Both the position numbers and the translations under genes were made by a program. This document shows, piece by piece, positions 43,331 through 56,600 of a stretch of DNA of 64,000 nucleotides. Location of the stretch: positions 45,627,787 through 45,691,786 of the forward strand of contig CM060064.1 of assembly GCA_030533445.1 (NCBI GenBank). Reading direction: 5' to 3'. The stretch comes from Cyprinodon diabolis (taxonomy: Eukaryota; Chordata; Actinopteri; Cyprinodontiformes; Cyprinodontidae). Every line of letters begins with the position of its first letter. The stretch's first letter is position 1. A model generated the notes under the pieces. That model was not told the DNA's origin, searched no databases, and was given only the letters and a program-made list of their open reading frames with translations.

Positions 43331-43990
43331 CAATTCAATTCAGTTTATTTATATAGCGCAAAATTCACAACACATGTCATCTCAAGGCACTTTACAGTTC
43401 AACCAGATCATACAGACAAATTAATTCAGTTTTCTATCTAAGGAAAACCAGCTGATTGCATCGACTCATTGACTCAAATACAATCTCTCACACTAAGCAT
43501 GCTTGTAGCGACAGTGGAGAGGAAAAACTCCCTTTTAACTGGAAGAAACCTCCAGCAGAACCAGGCTCAGTGTGAGCGGCCATCTGCTGAGGCCCACTGG
43601 GGTTCAAGGAGACAGAAGCAGAGATACAAAAAGCAGCTGTAAAAGGCGGCCCCGTCCAGGAAACACACAGCCAGGCAGACGAGCTCCAAGGCAGCTCCCA
43701 TGCCAGAGGATGAAGAGAGCACATCCACCCAGTCACGGCCAGAGAAACAGGACCACACTGGAAAACAGGCCAAGCTCCAACATCTACAAACAAGGGTGTT
43801 GATGGAAGCAGCACAGCTGATGTTTCTTTCCAGGATGGAGTCACAGCCAAACAGGAACAGACGAGGCAAGGCTACTCTGAGGAAAAGCAGAGAGAGCAGA
43901 AGGTTAGAGATTGAACAAACAGATTCTGCAGAATAGGAAAACAGAGAGAGAATGAAGCAGAATGATGAAAATGATGTAATCTCTAAAGAA
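43331..43990 (-). mobile_element. L2-like LINE 3' UTR fragment, minus strand
   Basis: Same 3' region as at 26540-27180 and 32862-33210, including the AACTCCCTTTTAACTGGAAG block and a TTCAATTCAGTTTAT end. Non-coding. Confidence 0.7.
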
Positions 43991-44558
43991 CCAGACTGGA
44001 ACTCCAGTTCACTCCTAAATCATTTGAATTTATCCATAAAAGACCAACCAAATCATAAATCCAGATTCTGATTTAAATCCATAATAACAGTGAGATTAAT
44101 AAACATGGACACTGTTATCTTTGTTGTTCCCTGTTTCAGTAATCTAAGCTGCAGTCCTGAAAACCAACTTTAACACTATTTATTAGTTATTAAAGTATCT
44201 GATCCTTTAGTAATCCATGATACATTAACTCTTTTTTTCTGTTAATTATATCGCCATTATAATCAAAGCAGTTTTATTTTAGTAAAACCAGCGCAAGGTA
44301 ACATTGCTTTAAGACAAACCTGTTAAAATCTGGAGAACAATCCTAAAAGATTCCACCACGGAGAGACGGAGGGGAGAAAAAAACGGCGTTTTTCTTTGGC
44401 TGAGCAGATGATCGTGAATCACACAGAGAAAAAGTTTTTTGTTTTTTTTTTCCGCCTGTTCCGAGAAGTTTCTCCTCCCACAGATTCTGATGAAACATGA
44501 TGCTGCAGGACAGAATCCGTCCAAATACCCAATGGCTGTGTTCGAATTCATGCGCTGC

Positions 44559-45265
44559 GTCCTTTTTTTTATTGCAAAAAAAGAACATACAATTACAAAC
44601 AGATACAACATCAAAGGGCTTTATAAAACAACAATTTAATGTCAAAATCAAATCTGTGCTCGAGGGTTGCAAATCTTTAAGGGCAGTTATGATTTTAATG
44701 GCTTTAGCATTTCAACTGACTTCTAAGGTTTCTATATAAATAGAAGATAATAAAATCTGGAAATTAGGTTTTTGTTGTAAATATTTGGAGGTGTGTATAT
44801 GATATTTAACATAAATAATAAAAAAAAATTAACAACATATTTTTGACATGTTCACATTTCTCCATCGCGCTGGGTCTTTTTTTTTTTTCAATAAAACTTT
44901 AACAAAATTGATAAACAGTATCAAAAACCATATCAAAACATCAATTAATAATTACAAGAGTATTAATAGTGAAAAAGAAAACAAAAGAGAGTTACAAAAA
45001 AAATGAAACATAGGGGGTACAAAATTTTCATATACATTTTTCAAAGGCATTAAAATTATTCAAGGTCTTTATAGCTTTCAAATGTGTTAAACCTTTTAAG
45101 GTTCCAAGGTAGGATTTCAGTTCAGTTTTGAATTGAGGCAAATTGGGTTTTAAACTGGACCATTTACATTTATGAACATAAAACTTTCCAAATAAAATAA
45201 GAAAATTCTAAATAAAAGAGTCTGTTTTAGTCAAACATTTTGAATCATTAAAGATAATGTCTTTG
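44559..45265 (-). mobile_element. two 5'-truncated L1-like insertions
   Basis: Two blocks each begin on the plus strand with a poly(T) run (44563, 44879), i.e. poly(A) tails on minus. Both insertions sit at GCGCTG(C/G)GTC-type target words that repeat imperfectly at 44552, 44868 and 45263. Coding traces are poor. Confidence 0.5.
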
Positions 45266-45348
45266 CACTGCAGTGGCGCTCGGTCCTTCAAAGGCCAGAC
45301 TCGAAGGACTATTACGTCATAGCGCGGCGTTGAGGTCTGGTCGGATTT

Positions 45349-46605
45349 TAATTTAATTTTTTCAATGAACTTTATGTAAACAAATTAAGTACAAACAAGT
45401 AAGGCAATAGCAACATTACAAATCTGTGGAAGGGATCATAGAGGCAGATTTCAAAAATGAAATACAAGGCATTATTTATATGGAACAAAACAATAAAAGG
45501 AATGGCTGATAATGAAATAATTATTACCATGGCAACAAGGGGATTCATGTTAGGATTGATGAGCATCGGTGGGCAAACCCATCAGTGTTTCAGTCAGGTA
45601 TTTGTCTCATTCCATTAAATTTCAAATATAACTTGAATTCAGATTTTTAAAAACTTTAACAATTGGGGACGATCTAGACACTCTTTGATTATGAATAAAG
45701 AATTTTGCTAAACACAAAATGAGGTTACAACAGAGTTCTATTGTTCTGTTTTTGAATAATATTCTAAAAGTGACCACATCTCTAGAAATAGATTCAGGAA
45801 ATGCAATTTTTCTATTTGATCCATATTTCTAAGCAATTCCAAAATGTTTTGGTTTGATTGCGTTCATAGACGTGGTCAATTGTTTCTATATCACTTTCAC
45901 AGAATCAGCATTTATTGTCATCAATATTAAAACGAATTCTTAGTGGTTCTTTTGAGGGGTAAATTGCATTTAAAATTTTAAAGTGTGTTTCTTTAGCTTT
46001 TGGTCATATGGAGAGTTTTAGATAATGAATTTTTAGTGTTTCAATGGGTTTTTTTCTCAAATTTGCAAAGAGTGTCATTTTTTTTCCCAGGGCACAAAGT
46101 TTCCTTTATACGGAGCCCCTAAAGGGACATGGAGGAAAAAATAAACTTTGCGAGATCCCACAATACTTTTGCGAGATCTCCCAAAAAATAAACGTTTGCG
46201 AGATCCCGCAATACTTTTGCGAGAACCCACAATACTTTCTCGCAAAAGTGTTGTGGGATCTCGCAAAAGTTCTTTTTTTCCCCTCTATGTCCCTTTAGGG
46301 GCTCCGTACATTTGGACAGTTCCTGTGTGATTATTGAATTTTTGGTCAGTGATTGATTCCATTAATAGATAAGTTGGGTAGCTGTGGGGTCATTGGATAA
46401 TATATCATTATATTTTAAATCTAATTAATAAATTGTTGTGGTTAGATATTAATTAATCTGGTAAATTCAGCTTTTGGAGGGAAGAGTTGATATTTTGCAC
46501 AAAATTGTTCATGATTTAACATGTAACCATTAGTATACATTAAGTGTATAATAAACCAAATATTTATCTCCATCCATTCTTTGTAAAATAAGGATTTATT
46601 GCGAC
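45349..46605 (-). mobile_element. L1-like LINE fragment with 16-bp TSD
   Basis: Flanked by AGGTCTGGTCGGATTT at 45333-45348 and 46606-46621. The minus strand carries ORF2 C-terminal traces (ERNQTKTFWNCLE type) with many stops. A 196-bp palindromic MITE lies inside at 46111-46306. Confidence 0.75.
46111..46306. repeat. palindromic MITE, 196 bp
   Basis: Perfect 20-bp terminal inverted repeat CGGAGCCCCTAAAGGGACAT, TA on each side. The interior is built of repeats of TTTGCGAGATCC and CACAATACTTTTGCGAGA in both orientations. Confidence 0.85.
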
Positions 46606-46751
46606 AGGTCTGGTCGGATTTCAAGACTCCTCGTTATGCGGCCTACAAATGCTTCCTTCTTTTTGCCCAATTTTAAGGATTTTTTTTTTATTTCACCTAA
46701 AAATAACAATGAATGTATCTTACCTTTCCTTGGTTTTCCCAGGATTCATTG

Positions 46752-48382
46752 TATGGAGAGTCATTTCAGCCAAAATTAAATAAATAAATAAATGGGTGAA
46801 ATAAATAAAAAAAAGATGAGTAAAATAAATCAAAAAATGAAGAAAATGAGTGAAATAAATAAAAAATGTGTTAAATAAATAATTTAGCTTTTTCATCAAA
46901 CCAATTTTTATTTATTTTTCATATTATCAATTTCCCAATTTCTCTTTTTCATTTATCTATTTGTCATTTATCCCTTTATCCATTTACCCATTTTTCATTT
47001 AACCACTTTTCAATTTCCCTTTTTTTTTAAGCCAATTTTTTTATTTATTTATTTTTCAGATTATCTATTTCTCAATTTCTGTTTTATCTATTTTTCATTT
47101 ATCTATTTTTCATTGGTCCATTTTTCATTTATCCCTTTATTTATTTACCCATTTTTCATTAATCTATTTTTTAATTTAACCATTTTTCAATTTCCTTTTT
47201 CCATTAACCCGATTTCCTATTTCCCGGTTTCATTAATCAATTTCTCATATATCCCTTTTTTATTTACCAATTTTTCTTTTATCTATTTTTCATTTACCAT
47301 TTGTTTGAAAAAATTTTAATTTTCCCATTTTCCTTATTCATTAAGTATTTCCTTATTTTTTAATTTATCACATTCTATTTTCCCCTCTTCGCTTCTGCTT
47401 TAATATGATAATTAGGGGCGGTGTCTTCAGGCTACAATGGCAGCCTATTGGTTGGTTAGATGCAACTGCAGCGCTCAGTTCCTGTGGAAGTTAAACAAAA
47501 CTCAAAGGACCATAAAACACGTCGGATATTAAACTTACAGCGTTCTAGTTCATCTATTCGATCGGCACCGATACAGAACGTGCTGCACCCTCTGTGTTCG
47601 CCATTTCTAGACTGCTTTTCGGAGGGAAAGTCCACAGGAACTGAGCGCTGCAGTTGCATCTAACCAACCAATAGGCTGCCATTGTAGCCTGAAGACACCG
47701 CCCCTCATTATCATATTAAAGCAGAAGCGAAGAGGGGAAAATAGAATGTGATAAATTAAAAAATAAGGAAATACTTAATGAATAAGGGAAATTGGAAAAT
47801 GGGAAAATTAAAATTTTTTCAAACAAATGGTAAATGAAAAATAGATAAAAGAAAAATTGGTAAATAAAAAAGGGATATATGAGAAATTGATTAATGAAAC
47901 AGAAATAGAAAACCGGGTTAATGGAAAAAGGAAATTGAAAAATGGGTAAATTAAAAAATAGATTAATGAAAAATGGGTAAATAAATAAAGGGATACATGA
48001 AAAATGGACAAATGAAAAATAGATAAATGAAAAATAGATAAAACAGAAATTGAGAAATAGATAATCTGAAAAATAAATAAAAAAATTGGCTTAGTGAAAA
48101 AGGGAAATTGAAAAGTGGTTAAATGAAAATTAGAATAATGAAAAATGGGTAAATGGATAAAGGGATAAATGACAAATAGATAAATGAAAAAGAGAAATTG
48201 GGAAATTGATAATATGAAAAATAAATTAAAAATTGGTTTAATGAAAAAGCTAAATTATTTATTTAACAAATTTATTTATTTCACTCATTTTCTTCATTAT
48301 TTGATTTATTTTACTCATTTTTTATTTATTTATTTCACCCATTTATTTATTTATTTAATTTTGGCTGAAATGGCTCTCCATA
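46752..48382. mobile_element. foldback element, 1631 bp, with 6-bp TSD
   Basis: Two inverted arms (46752-47488 and 47631-48382) surround a 142-bp spacer. The ends read TATGGAGAGTCATTTCAGCC and its near-complement. Flanks are TCATTG on both sides (46746-46751, 48383-48388). The arms are largely degenerate short tandem words of the type TTTTCATTTATC, and the inner 100 bp is complex sequence (GCAACTGCAGCGCTCAGTTC). No protein is encoded. Confidence 0.85.
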
Positions 48383-49736
48383 TCATTGGGAGTCCAGCAT
48401 CCCAGCTGCTCCGTGATCAGAGGAAAAAGGGAAACGGCGCCAAACAGTGGTGAATATTGGAAGTTCAGTTTAATATGATACAAGTCTGTGAATAGTTCCG
48501 TCTGAGATGAATGAAAATAGTTTTTTTAATGGTTATAGAGTCAGATATGTGGCGGTAATTTTTGATTTATCTAAAGGTTTTAATCTGTTACTGTGTAAAT
48601 GGGTTTGGTTGTTTTTAAGGACAGATTCTAATATATCTGCAGAGTGGGGACTATAAATCTGATAGGTTAATTTTTTTTTATTGCTGTTTTGTACAATTTG
48701 CTTAAGTATTTTTTGTTGTTGAATATTGGAGATTTTTATAGAATAGAATAGAAAAGGTCTTTATTGTCCCACAATGGGCAAATTTACAGCAGCAGAGATA
48801 ATTGAAAATGGTCACACAAATGAAGACCTTAGAAAAATGTATAAGAATAACATAACAGGGAAGAGTTAAAATTAAACAAAATAAAAAGTGTTTTAACAAT
48901 ATAAAACTGTGCACATGGAGAATAACCAATATGCAGCTATGGACATTTTTATAGTAATGGATATTTAAAAATAGCAGCAACATCAGAGATGTGCAAAATG
49001 ACAGCAGCATGTTATTTAACTAAGGTTTAAATCATTACATTTGCTTTTATTTGTTCCTGCTCCCAGTGGTGGCACCTTTATTCCACTCTGGATTCTCGTG
49101 AGTTTAGTCTTTGTTCACTTTACAATAAAAAATAAAAGTTTCTTTTTTTTTTAAAGAAACAGTTTTGAAAAGTTTATTCATTCTTTTGCAGCTTGCAGAG
49201 TGTACGGCGGTACGGCTGGACCTGTTTGAATTCACAGCCCTAACTCTTCTGTCTCCTTATTTTCAAGGACTTCCAAGGACCCAGTCCAGGTAGACGCAGC
49301 CCATGAATTCGAACTCAGCCCTGATCTGTAAGGACGCTTAGAACCAATATCTGAAGACTCTTAAGTAAGACCCTTAACCCCAAACAGCTTCCTGGGATTC
49401 ACACAATGGCAGCCCACTGCTCCCCCAGGGGGAAGGGTTAAATGCAGAGGTAAATTTCTCCAATGTGAAATCAATAAAGTTCAATCATTATTAAAAATTA
49501 TTAAGGGCAGAGGAACACTTTGAATGAAACGTTTCATCCCATCTTTAAGTGGGAAAAAGAAAAGGGGGAAGAGACACAGGAATGGTCTCTTCAGGTTGAA
49601 CTTGAACCCAGATGATATTTATGGATGAGTGAGGCGTCGCCTCGCTAATGCTAGCACCTCCCACCCAGAGTGAATCTTAACCATGAATCAGGGTTGAGGT
49701 TTTATGGTGCATTTCAACTAATCAGCATCATTTCAT

Positions 49737-50253
49737 TAGCCTGGGTGCCATTCCGAACTTAGTCCCGCCCACAACGTTTGAGGTGGGTATGCTCGCACAA
49801 TATCTGGCAGGCCAATCAAATTGTCAGGGCGGGCTTTATACGATGATTGACAGTTGATCAACAGTAACGTAATCAACCACGTGACCAAAGCACGCTTGGG
49901 TGACAACAACAATGGCTGCCGCTGGAGAGTTGAGGTGAGTAGATTCTGCTATTAGGTCTGTTCTAGAAGATATCGACAGCAAATTAATTTTAAAAGAGGA
50001 ACAGAGAAACGCGATCAAGGCTCATCTTCTTATTCTAGGCGTGCAACTGCACGCTTTGGTTTTTGTTGACAACAACTATGCGTCGCTTAACATACGTCAC
50101 GCACTCCGTTGCTCTTATTGGTTGTAGGTCTATCCAATTGAGTGCAGAGGCATTTTTTTTCCTGGTTCGTTCAAAACACGCCCCATAATCACAGCTCTAT
50201 GGAGCAGCATCAGACTCATTCTGACTAGAATTGAGTAGGACTACGTCAGGCTA
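49737..50253. mobile_element. DNA element with 9-bp TSD, 517 bp
   Basis: TCATTTCAT occurs immediately outside both ends (49728-49736 and 50254-50262). Terminal inverted repeat TAGCCTG...CAGGCTA. The interior has ATGGCTGCCGCTGGAGAG followed by GTGAGTAG, like a first exon and donor of a lost transposase gene. A 9-bp duplication points towards Mutator-like elements. Confidence 0.75.
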
Positions 50254-50397
50254 TCATTTCATACCTCTTTTCTAAAAGTGGCGTGAGTCAAATATAACCA
50301 TAAATAATGTTGCTGCACCACTTAGTTGTTGCCAGGTGATTATAGAAGCGTCGGATCGTCTACAGTAAACTGATTCACACCAGCATTTCACAGCATA

Positions 50398-50403
50398 TTT
50401 ATT
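50398..50403 (-). promoter_or_regulatory. GON4L: GON4L poly(A) signal
   Basis: AATAAA on the minus strand, about 100 bases past the GON4L stop codon, the likely cleavage signal of the transcript. Confidence 0.6.
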
Positions 50404-50500
50404 GCTACAAAAAAGAGTTTTATAAAAACAAAATATTTTTCATATTTACAAATTTTTTTTCTTAAAGTCTTCAGTGCCACTGCATGTGTGTTCTGATTGA

Positions 50501-50614
50501 TCAGTCTATCGTTTCATCTCCTGTTGGATCGGTGGGCGGAGCTTCATTCTCTGAGGCGGTGTGACGGGCTGCTGTCCGAAACAAACGCATCAAATCCTGA
50601 AACCTTTGAGACAC
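50501..50614 (-). CDS. GON4L: GON4L last exon, end of SANT-like domain and stop
   Basis: 38 codons including TGA (50501-50503). [20 protein letters not shown] is the third helix region of the SANT-like domain, followed by an acidic tail ending GDETID. Acceptor TCCTCCAG. Confidence 0.92.
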   Translation of the reverse strand: MSQRFQDLMRLFRTAARHTASENEAPPTDPTGDETID

Positions 50615-53600
50615 CTGGAGGAAAATTAAAAAAGGTTTTCAAGACAGAGATAAATGATTGGATCAGAGAACAGAGCAAAACCAGTAGCCAGTCACCTCAT
50701 CCGGAGTTTTGTTGCCAAGCAGATTAGAAATGGCCTGAAAGGTGTGCTGATTGGCTCCTTCCTGCTGACACGTCGTCAATATGACGCGATCTGCTTCCCT
50801 AAAGAAAAAAAAAGGATGTTAGTTTTCCCCGTTCTGCTCTCAACTGAGAAAATACTGGAGTGGGAGGGGCCAAAGGACAGGAGGATGCAGAAAAGAGGCC
50901 TTTTCTCAGTACCTGTGGACCACGCATACTTGAACCGTTATCAACAGCAGCCTAAATTCTGTTCTAATCCAAAATCAGCATCAATGACATTATGCTCAGC
51001 GTAGCTGAATGGTTCAGAATCAGTTTCATTTAATCTTCAGCTGATCCAAAATGCTGCAGCCAGAGTTCTGATGAAAATTAAAAAGAGATCACATCTCTCC
51101 TATCCTGGCTTCTCTTCATTGGCTTCCTGTTAAATCAAGAATAGAATTTAAAATCCTCCTTCTCCCATATAAAGCCTTAAATGGCCAAGCTCCATCTTAT
51201 ATCAGAGATCTGATTGTTCCTTATGTTCCTAACAGAGCACTTCGCTCTCAATCTGCAGGTTTACTAGTGGTTCCTAGAGTTTCTAAAAGTAGAATGGGAG
51301 GCAGATCTTTTAGTTATCAGGCTCCTCTCCTGTGGAACCAACTACCAGTTTTAGTCCGTGAGGCAGACACCCTGTCTACTTTTAAGGCTAGGCTTAAAAC
51401 TTTCCTTTTTGATAAAGCTTCTAGTTAGAGTGGCTCAGGTTATCCTGAGCTATCTCTATAGTTATGCTGTGTGGTGGATGATCCTCCCACCACATCGTGT
51501 TAGTATTTTCTTTTCTTGCTTTATATTATATTACAATTTATGTTTAAATTGGTTATTTTAGACAGGTATTTTCTAATGGATGCACACTTTAGTTAATGTC
51601 TGTCTGAATGGTTTATTTACACTTGTTCTTTTGTTTGAGGTGCTGCTGATGCAAACCAGCTGGAGAAGGAAACCTGGAGCGTACCATTTTTGAAAGACTG
51701 ACGGGGGAGACTGGTTTCAAGAAGTTTTCAATTAGTTTGTCACTTAAATATTCACTTATTGTTTCTGCTACGTAAAAGTTAGTTTTGCTTTATTTGTTTC
51801 ATAGAATGGTTAATTTTGTATTTATTGGTTCTTTTGTTATGTTGTGCCTCCCTCATTATGTCGACTTGGGTTACTCCATCCCTTTTTAAGCAGCCTTTAG
51901 TTCTTTGTTTGCAGGTCAGTTTTTTGTTTGAGTTGGATCCTCAGTTGACCTCAGTTAAGTTGGGCCCAGATTCTGTATTTAAGTTATTTTGTATTGCTTT
52001 TGAGCCTTTGTTAACCCTTTTTACACAATTAAATGAAAGAACTTTTTCAATTTTGAACACCTTTTGTCCTTATTTAAGTTTGGTCCCTCACATGCTGCTG
52101 TAGGCTTAGACTGCTGGAGGACATAGGGACCCCTTTTTCATCATTCTGCTTCATTCTATCTCTATTCTCCCACTCTGCAGAATCTGTTAGTTCAATCTCT
52201 AACGTTCTTCTCTCTCTGCTTTTTCTCATAGTAGCTTCATCTGGTCGGTTCCTGTTTGGCTGTGACTCCATCCTGGAGAGAAATATCAGCTGTGCTGCTG
52301 CCATCAACACCTTTGTTTCTAGATGTTGGAGCTTGGCCTGTTTTCCAGTGTAGTCCTGTTTCTCTGACTGTGACTAACTGGATGTGCTCTCTTCATCCTC
52401 TGACATGGGAGCTGGCTCGGAGCTCGTCTGTTTGACCAAAAGGCAGCTTCGGTGCAGCAAAGAAAACATTGCTAGGTGCTTCAGCGCTGCACTAAAAAAA
52501 CACCCATATGATGTTTGTCATCACTGAAAAGGTGGTGTGCTGGAAATGTTTGGGGGAATCAATCAATTTCTGTAAATAAAATTATAATTTTAAACTTTGA
52601 ACCCGTGTAGTAAAACTTACTTATATTACTGATTTATTTTGTAATACAAATTTAGACCACAAATAATAATAAACATACAAAATTTGAAAATATACATTAG
52701 ACCTCTTTTGAGGTCTACCTATCCACAATAGGTTTATATGGCACAATAAAACCATTTCAGTTGATGACATCATCACTATTTATGCGTTCCACTGGGAAAA
52801 ATGTCACCCGTCAAATTGACGGCCAGTGGAGTTCAAGTGTTAAAGGTTTTTAACTTATTAGTTAATTATATGTCCGATCCTGGACATGTTTAATTCTTCA
52901 ATGCTCTGAATGCAGTAAAACTGATTGAACCTCTGGATGGATCCTAGCTGAGCGCCAAGTACGCCCAGTACTGCTTCCCTGCTAGAACTTACTTTAAAGT
53001 GGACTTAAGGTCAAGCAAACAAGACGTGGGTAAAGGTGGAGACTCACCTGGTCCACAGGATGACCTTCTCTCCACTCGCAGTCAGAGAAATGTTCTTGGC
53101 GCAGACAGGAAGCTCATGAGGTGGGCTGGGCCGAGAAGGAGCAGAGGAGTCGGTATTGGGTGGAGCATCCTCACAAGGGAAGGAGGCAACAGAGGCGACC
53201 AAGGTGGAGGAGGTGTCTGAGGTGGTGACGGTGCCGCAGACCGTTTCTGGACATAGCTCCTCCTCTCTTCTCCTCTTCACTGTGGGGCCCTCCGGTTCTT
53301 CAACATTTAGCTGCTCCTCTTCCTCCTTTTCATCAGCCAGAGGGAAGCTTTCCCACGATGCACCAGTCTGATCTGTTGACCCAAACAGTGAGGTGAGAAC
53401 CCACCTGGCTCAGGTTCTGCCCCAACAGAGACGTTGGTCACTAACCTGGGAGTGGACTGCAGTCGTCGGCCTTCAGGTCCAGGTGTTTGTCGGCCGTCTG
53501 GTCGCTACTGGAGCGACTCTGAGAGTAAAGAGGATCTAAGCTCTTCAACGCTCTGGGTAAACCTGCTGAGGCCTGAGAGGAAACCACACCGGAGTCACTT

Positions 53601-56600
53601 TCACAAGCATTCAGGCTACAGACTCATCACACGGCAGCCATATTGGTCAGGGCAACCCGTCTGAACACTCAGCTCAGTGCAGGTTGAGCTGAACTCACAG
53701 AAAGACACTGAAGAAACTACTGAGAAGCTGCTGTTTACACCTGATAAACACACGAGGCCTTTTATGCTCCGCTGTAAATAGATTTCAACATGGCTGACGT
53801 GTCGCCATGTTGAAACAGCAAAACAGAATTTAATTCTGACAAAGAGATAAAAATTCAAACCTTGTTGCCATGGCAGCGAGAGCATCTTTTCCTTCGATGT
53901 CGACTGATCTTCGCATCACGGCAGAGACAGAACCAGCCTTTGTCGGACCAATCAGAGCCCTGCGGACACAGACAACCGTCAGGTCTAAATGTTTTGTCTT
54001 TTGGTTCAATTTCAGATCTAAGAAGTCTTATTAAGACAACTTCAGGTTTAGGATCGCAGACCTTCTCTCCTTTTACCTGGACCTGTCATCACAGTGTACG
54101 ATTAGAGTTCAAAGGTCAAGGCAAGGAAAGCTCTACCTCTCAACCAATCAGAGCTCTCACAAAATGCAATTATTATTATTATATATATCTTTATGAAAGA
54201 TGTCAGCATAAGGACATAAACAGAAGTCATTTTCATTTTTAGAAGATGAAGTTTAGACTAACTAAATCTTCTCGTTATTTAGAACAGAAATATCTGCATC
54301 ATCTTTTAAGGACCTGTTTCCTGAGCACATCATTCAGTCTGTAACCCTGGTTGACTGGAATTTACAAACTGGTTTAAAACCAGCCATGAAAGATTAATAC
54401 TGTTTTATTGATCAGAACTCTGCTTACATTTCTGTCCACCAGGGGGCACTGGTCCTCTCTAAAATAGGATCCCAAACTCATGGATCACTGCAGGATCCTT
54501 ATAAACAGGGATTGAGTCAAAAGACCAAGAATCAATGGTTAGAATTTCAACAAATATCTAAGGATGCTATTTTATTTTATTTTTTTTTACACCACAAAAT
54601 GCAAAAAAAAGGAACAATTGTTTATTAATCTACCAAAATGACTTCTTGGTATTAAAGTAATAACTGAGATGGATACAGATGGTCTAAACTTCACGTATTT
54701 GTTCATATTGTGCAATAATTTTATGATCAATTTTAAAAAACATTAAGAGCAAAGAATCTTGGTCAAATTTAAAAATAGCATTTTAGTGACAGTTTGTTAA
54801 AAAGTGTCCCTTTAAAGAAGTAGTTCTGATATTCATTGCTGATAAATAATATCTTCTTTCCGACCTTTATAAAGGGAGGTGACATCACCTGTCAATCAAT
54901 CTGTTTGAAGAGTTTCATTAAACTGATACTAAAAAGCTAATTTAGACTAAATAAGCTGCTGTTTCTAAACAAACTGATTTGATTTTTATTGATGCTGCAG
55001 TGAAACCATCTCTTCTGGGTCGTTTCCAAAGAACGACTTCTGATGACCTCAGCAACAGTGTGAACGCAGCATTAATCACACCTTATAGCTTCGGTGGGAC
55101 TCCAGTTTCCTCCTCTGGCGCCGGCTCGCTATTGGTCGAATCTTGTGTCCGTCCTCTTCCTCCTCCAGGTCCGGCAGCGTCACTTCCTCAAAGCCTCCGT
55201 CGGCTCCTCCTCCTGGCACCTGGCCGCCTCCTTCTCCACCTTCTCCTTCCTCTGGCAGATGAGCCTCTTCGAACTGCTCAGGCCGAGTCGGCGGCGGGCG
55301 GAGATCGTCAAAAAATACCCAGAATTCAGCTTGGAGGTGGGTGTGGCCTTTAAGTAGCGTTGCCATCTGGGCTTTAAGCTAAAAGAAACAGAAGGAATAC
55401 CGAACATTATTACCCACAGATCGGCGGAGTCGGATTGGACCAGAACCGGCTGATCAAAGTGGTACCTCCTGGATGTTGGATGGACTCAGGTCCGGCCCGG
55501 TCTGCAGAGCTTTGATGATCTTCTGGTAATGTGACGGATTATCTCCGAAACTTATCTCCAACTGCCTTAGAAACCGCCGGCTGCGCTCGAACGCCTGCTG
55601 CTCCTCAAACTGCAGCCAAACACACATCAGAACAGATTTGACAGAAATCGGGAAACGGCGGAGAAGCCAGGGCGTAATCAGAGTGCTTTAACGTTTCGCT
55701 CTTTTATCTGAATCCCTCCCACCGGAGCTACTCCATGTTTATCGAATATAAACGGCTGTTTCGGCTCGTTAGATCAGAAGCGACTGGCGTGGTTTGTTCA
55801 ACATCCGTTTCTTGCGTTTAACCCCTGGAGCCCGGCGGGACACCTGCTCAGGTTGATCCATTCATAGAAAGGGCCAAAACACAGTCACACGGTGTTTCAT
55901 CCACATGCCTTTCAAAATGGGTCTGTAAAATTTCTAATCATGTTTCAAAATTCTTTTTTTTTTCCTCAAACATTTTGTTTTATAGCTGTGTACAAAAATA
56001 AAATTAAAATTCAACCTGACATGTGTGACTCTGCAGGAGGAATGCAACAGAGCTTTCCGAGGAGGGGTCAGAGGTTATTGCGCGACTGGTTATTATTGTG
56101 TGGTTATTGGCCAAATCTTAAGAGCTAAGGCTTTGTCTGTATGTAGAAGGTCTCTAATAACAGGGTTCCTACAGCATAAGACTTTTTAAGACTTTTTAAT
56201 GCCACTTGAAATAAAAATCTAAGACCAAATTCACAAGAAACACAAGAAAAACCTGCTTGCAGCAACTTAACCCAAAGGTTTATTTTAACATAAACCACTG
56301 CACTAATGTTTCACATTTTGAAAAGCTTCCCATACAGGAAGAAAGCTAAAAAACACACAAATGACAGATATATTTTAACAATTATTTAACTGAATTCACA
56401 AACTTTGTTTTAGCAGGGAACAAAACTAATCAGTTTTAAAGCCCCAACATAACCAGTGCTAAGTCTTTTTTGCAGCTATTTTTCTTTGTATGGTTTTCTT
56501 AGTATGTTTGATTTGGTGATAAGTGGAGGCGTTGCAGAGACAAGGGGGGAACTAAACTGAGAAATACCGGCTGTTTCTCTGTAACTCCATTTGGACGCTT

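Larger units (their letters stand above)
44534..49322. mobile_element. non-autonomous DNA element, copy 2, swollen by nested insertions
   Basis: Terminal inverted repeats: GGCTGTGTTCGAATTCATGC (44534) and the complement of GGCTGAGTTCGAATTCATGG (ends 49322), about 26 of 29 positions matching. The interior equals copy 1 (23530-25930). It was enlarged by three L1-like pieces and the 1.63-kb foldback element. No duplication of the target could be made out. Confidence 0.7.

Noticed and set aside
53156..53371. Plus-strand open frame in the GON4L region
   Set aside because: Shadow of the minus-strand exon 53048-53372.
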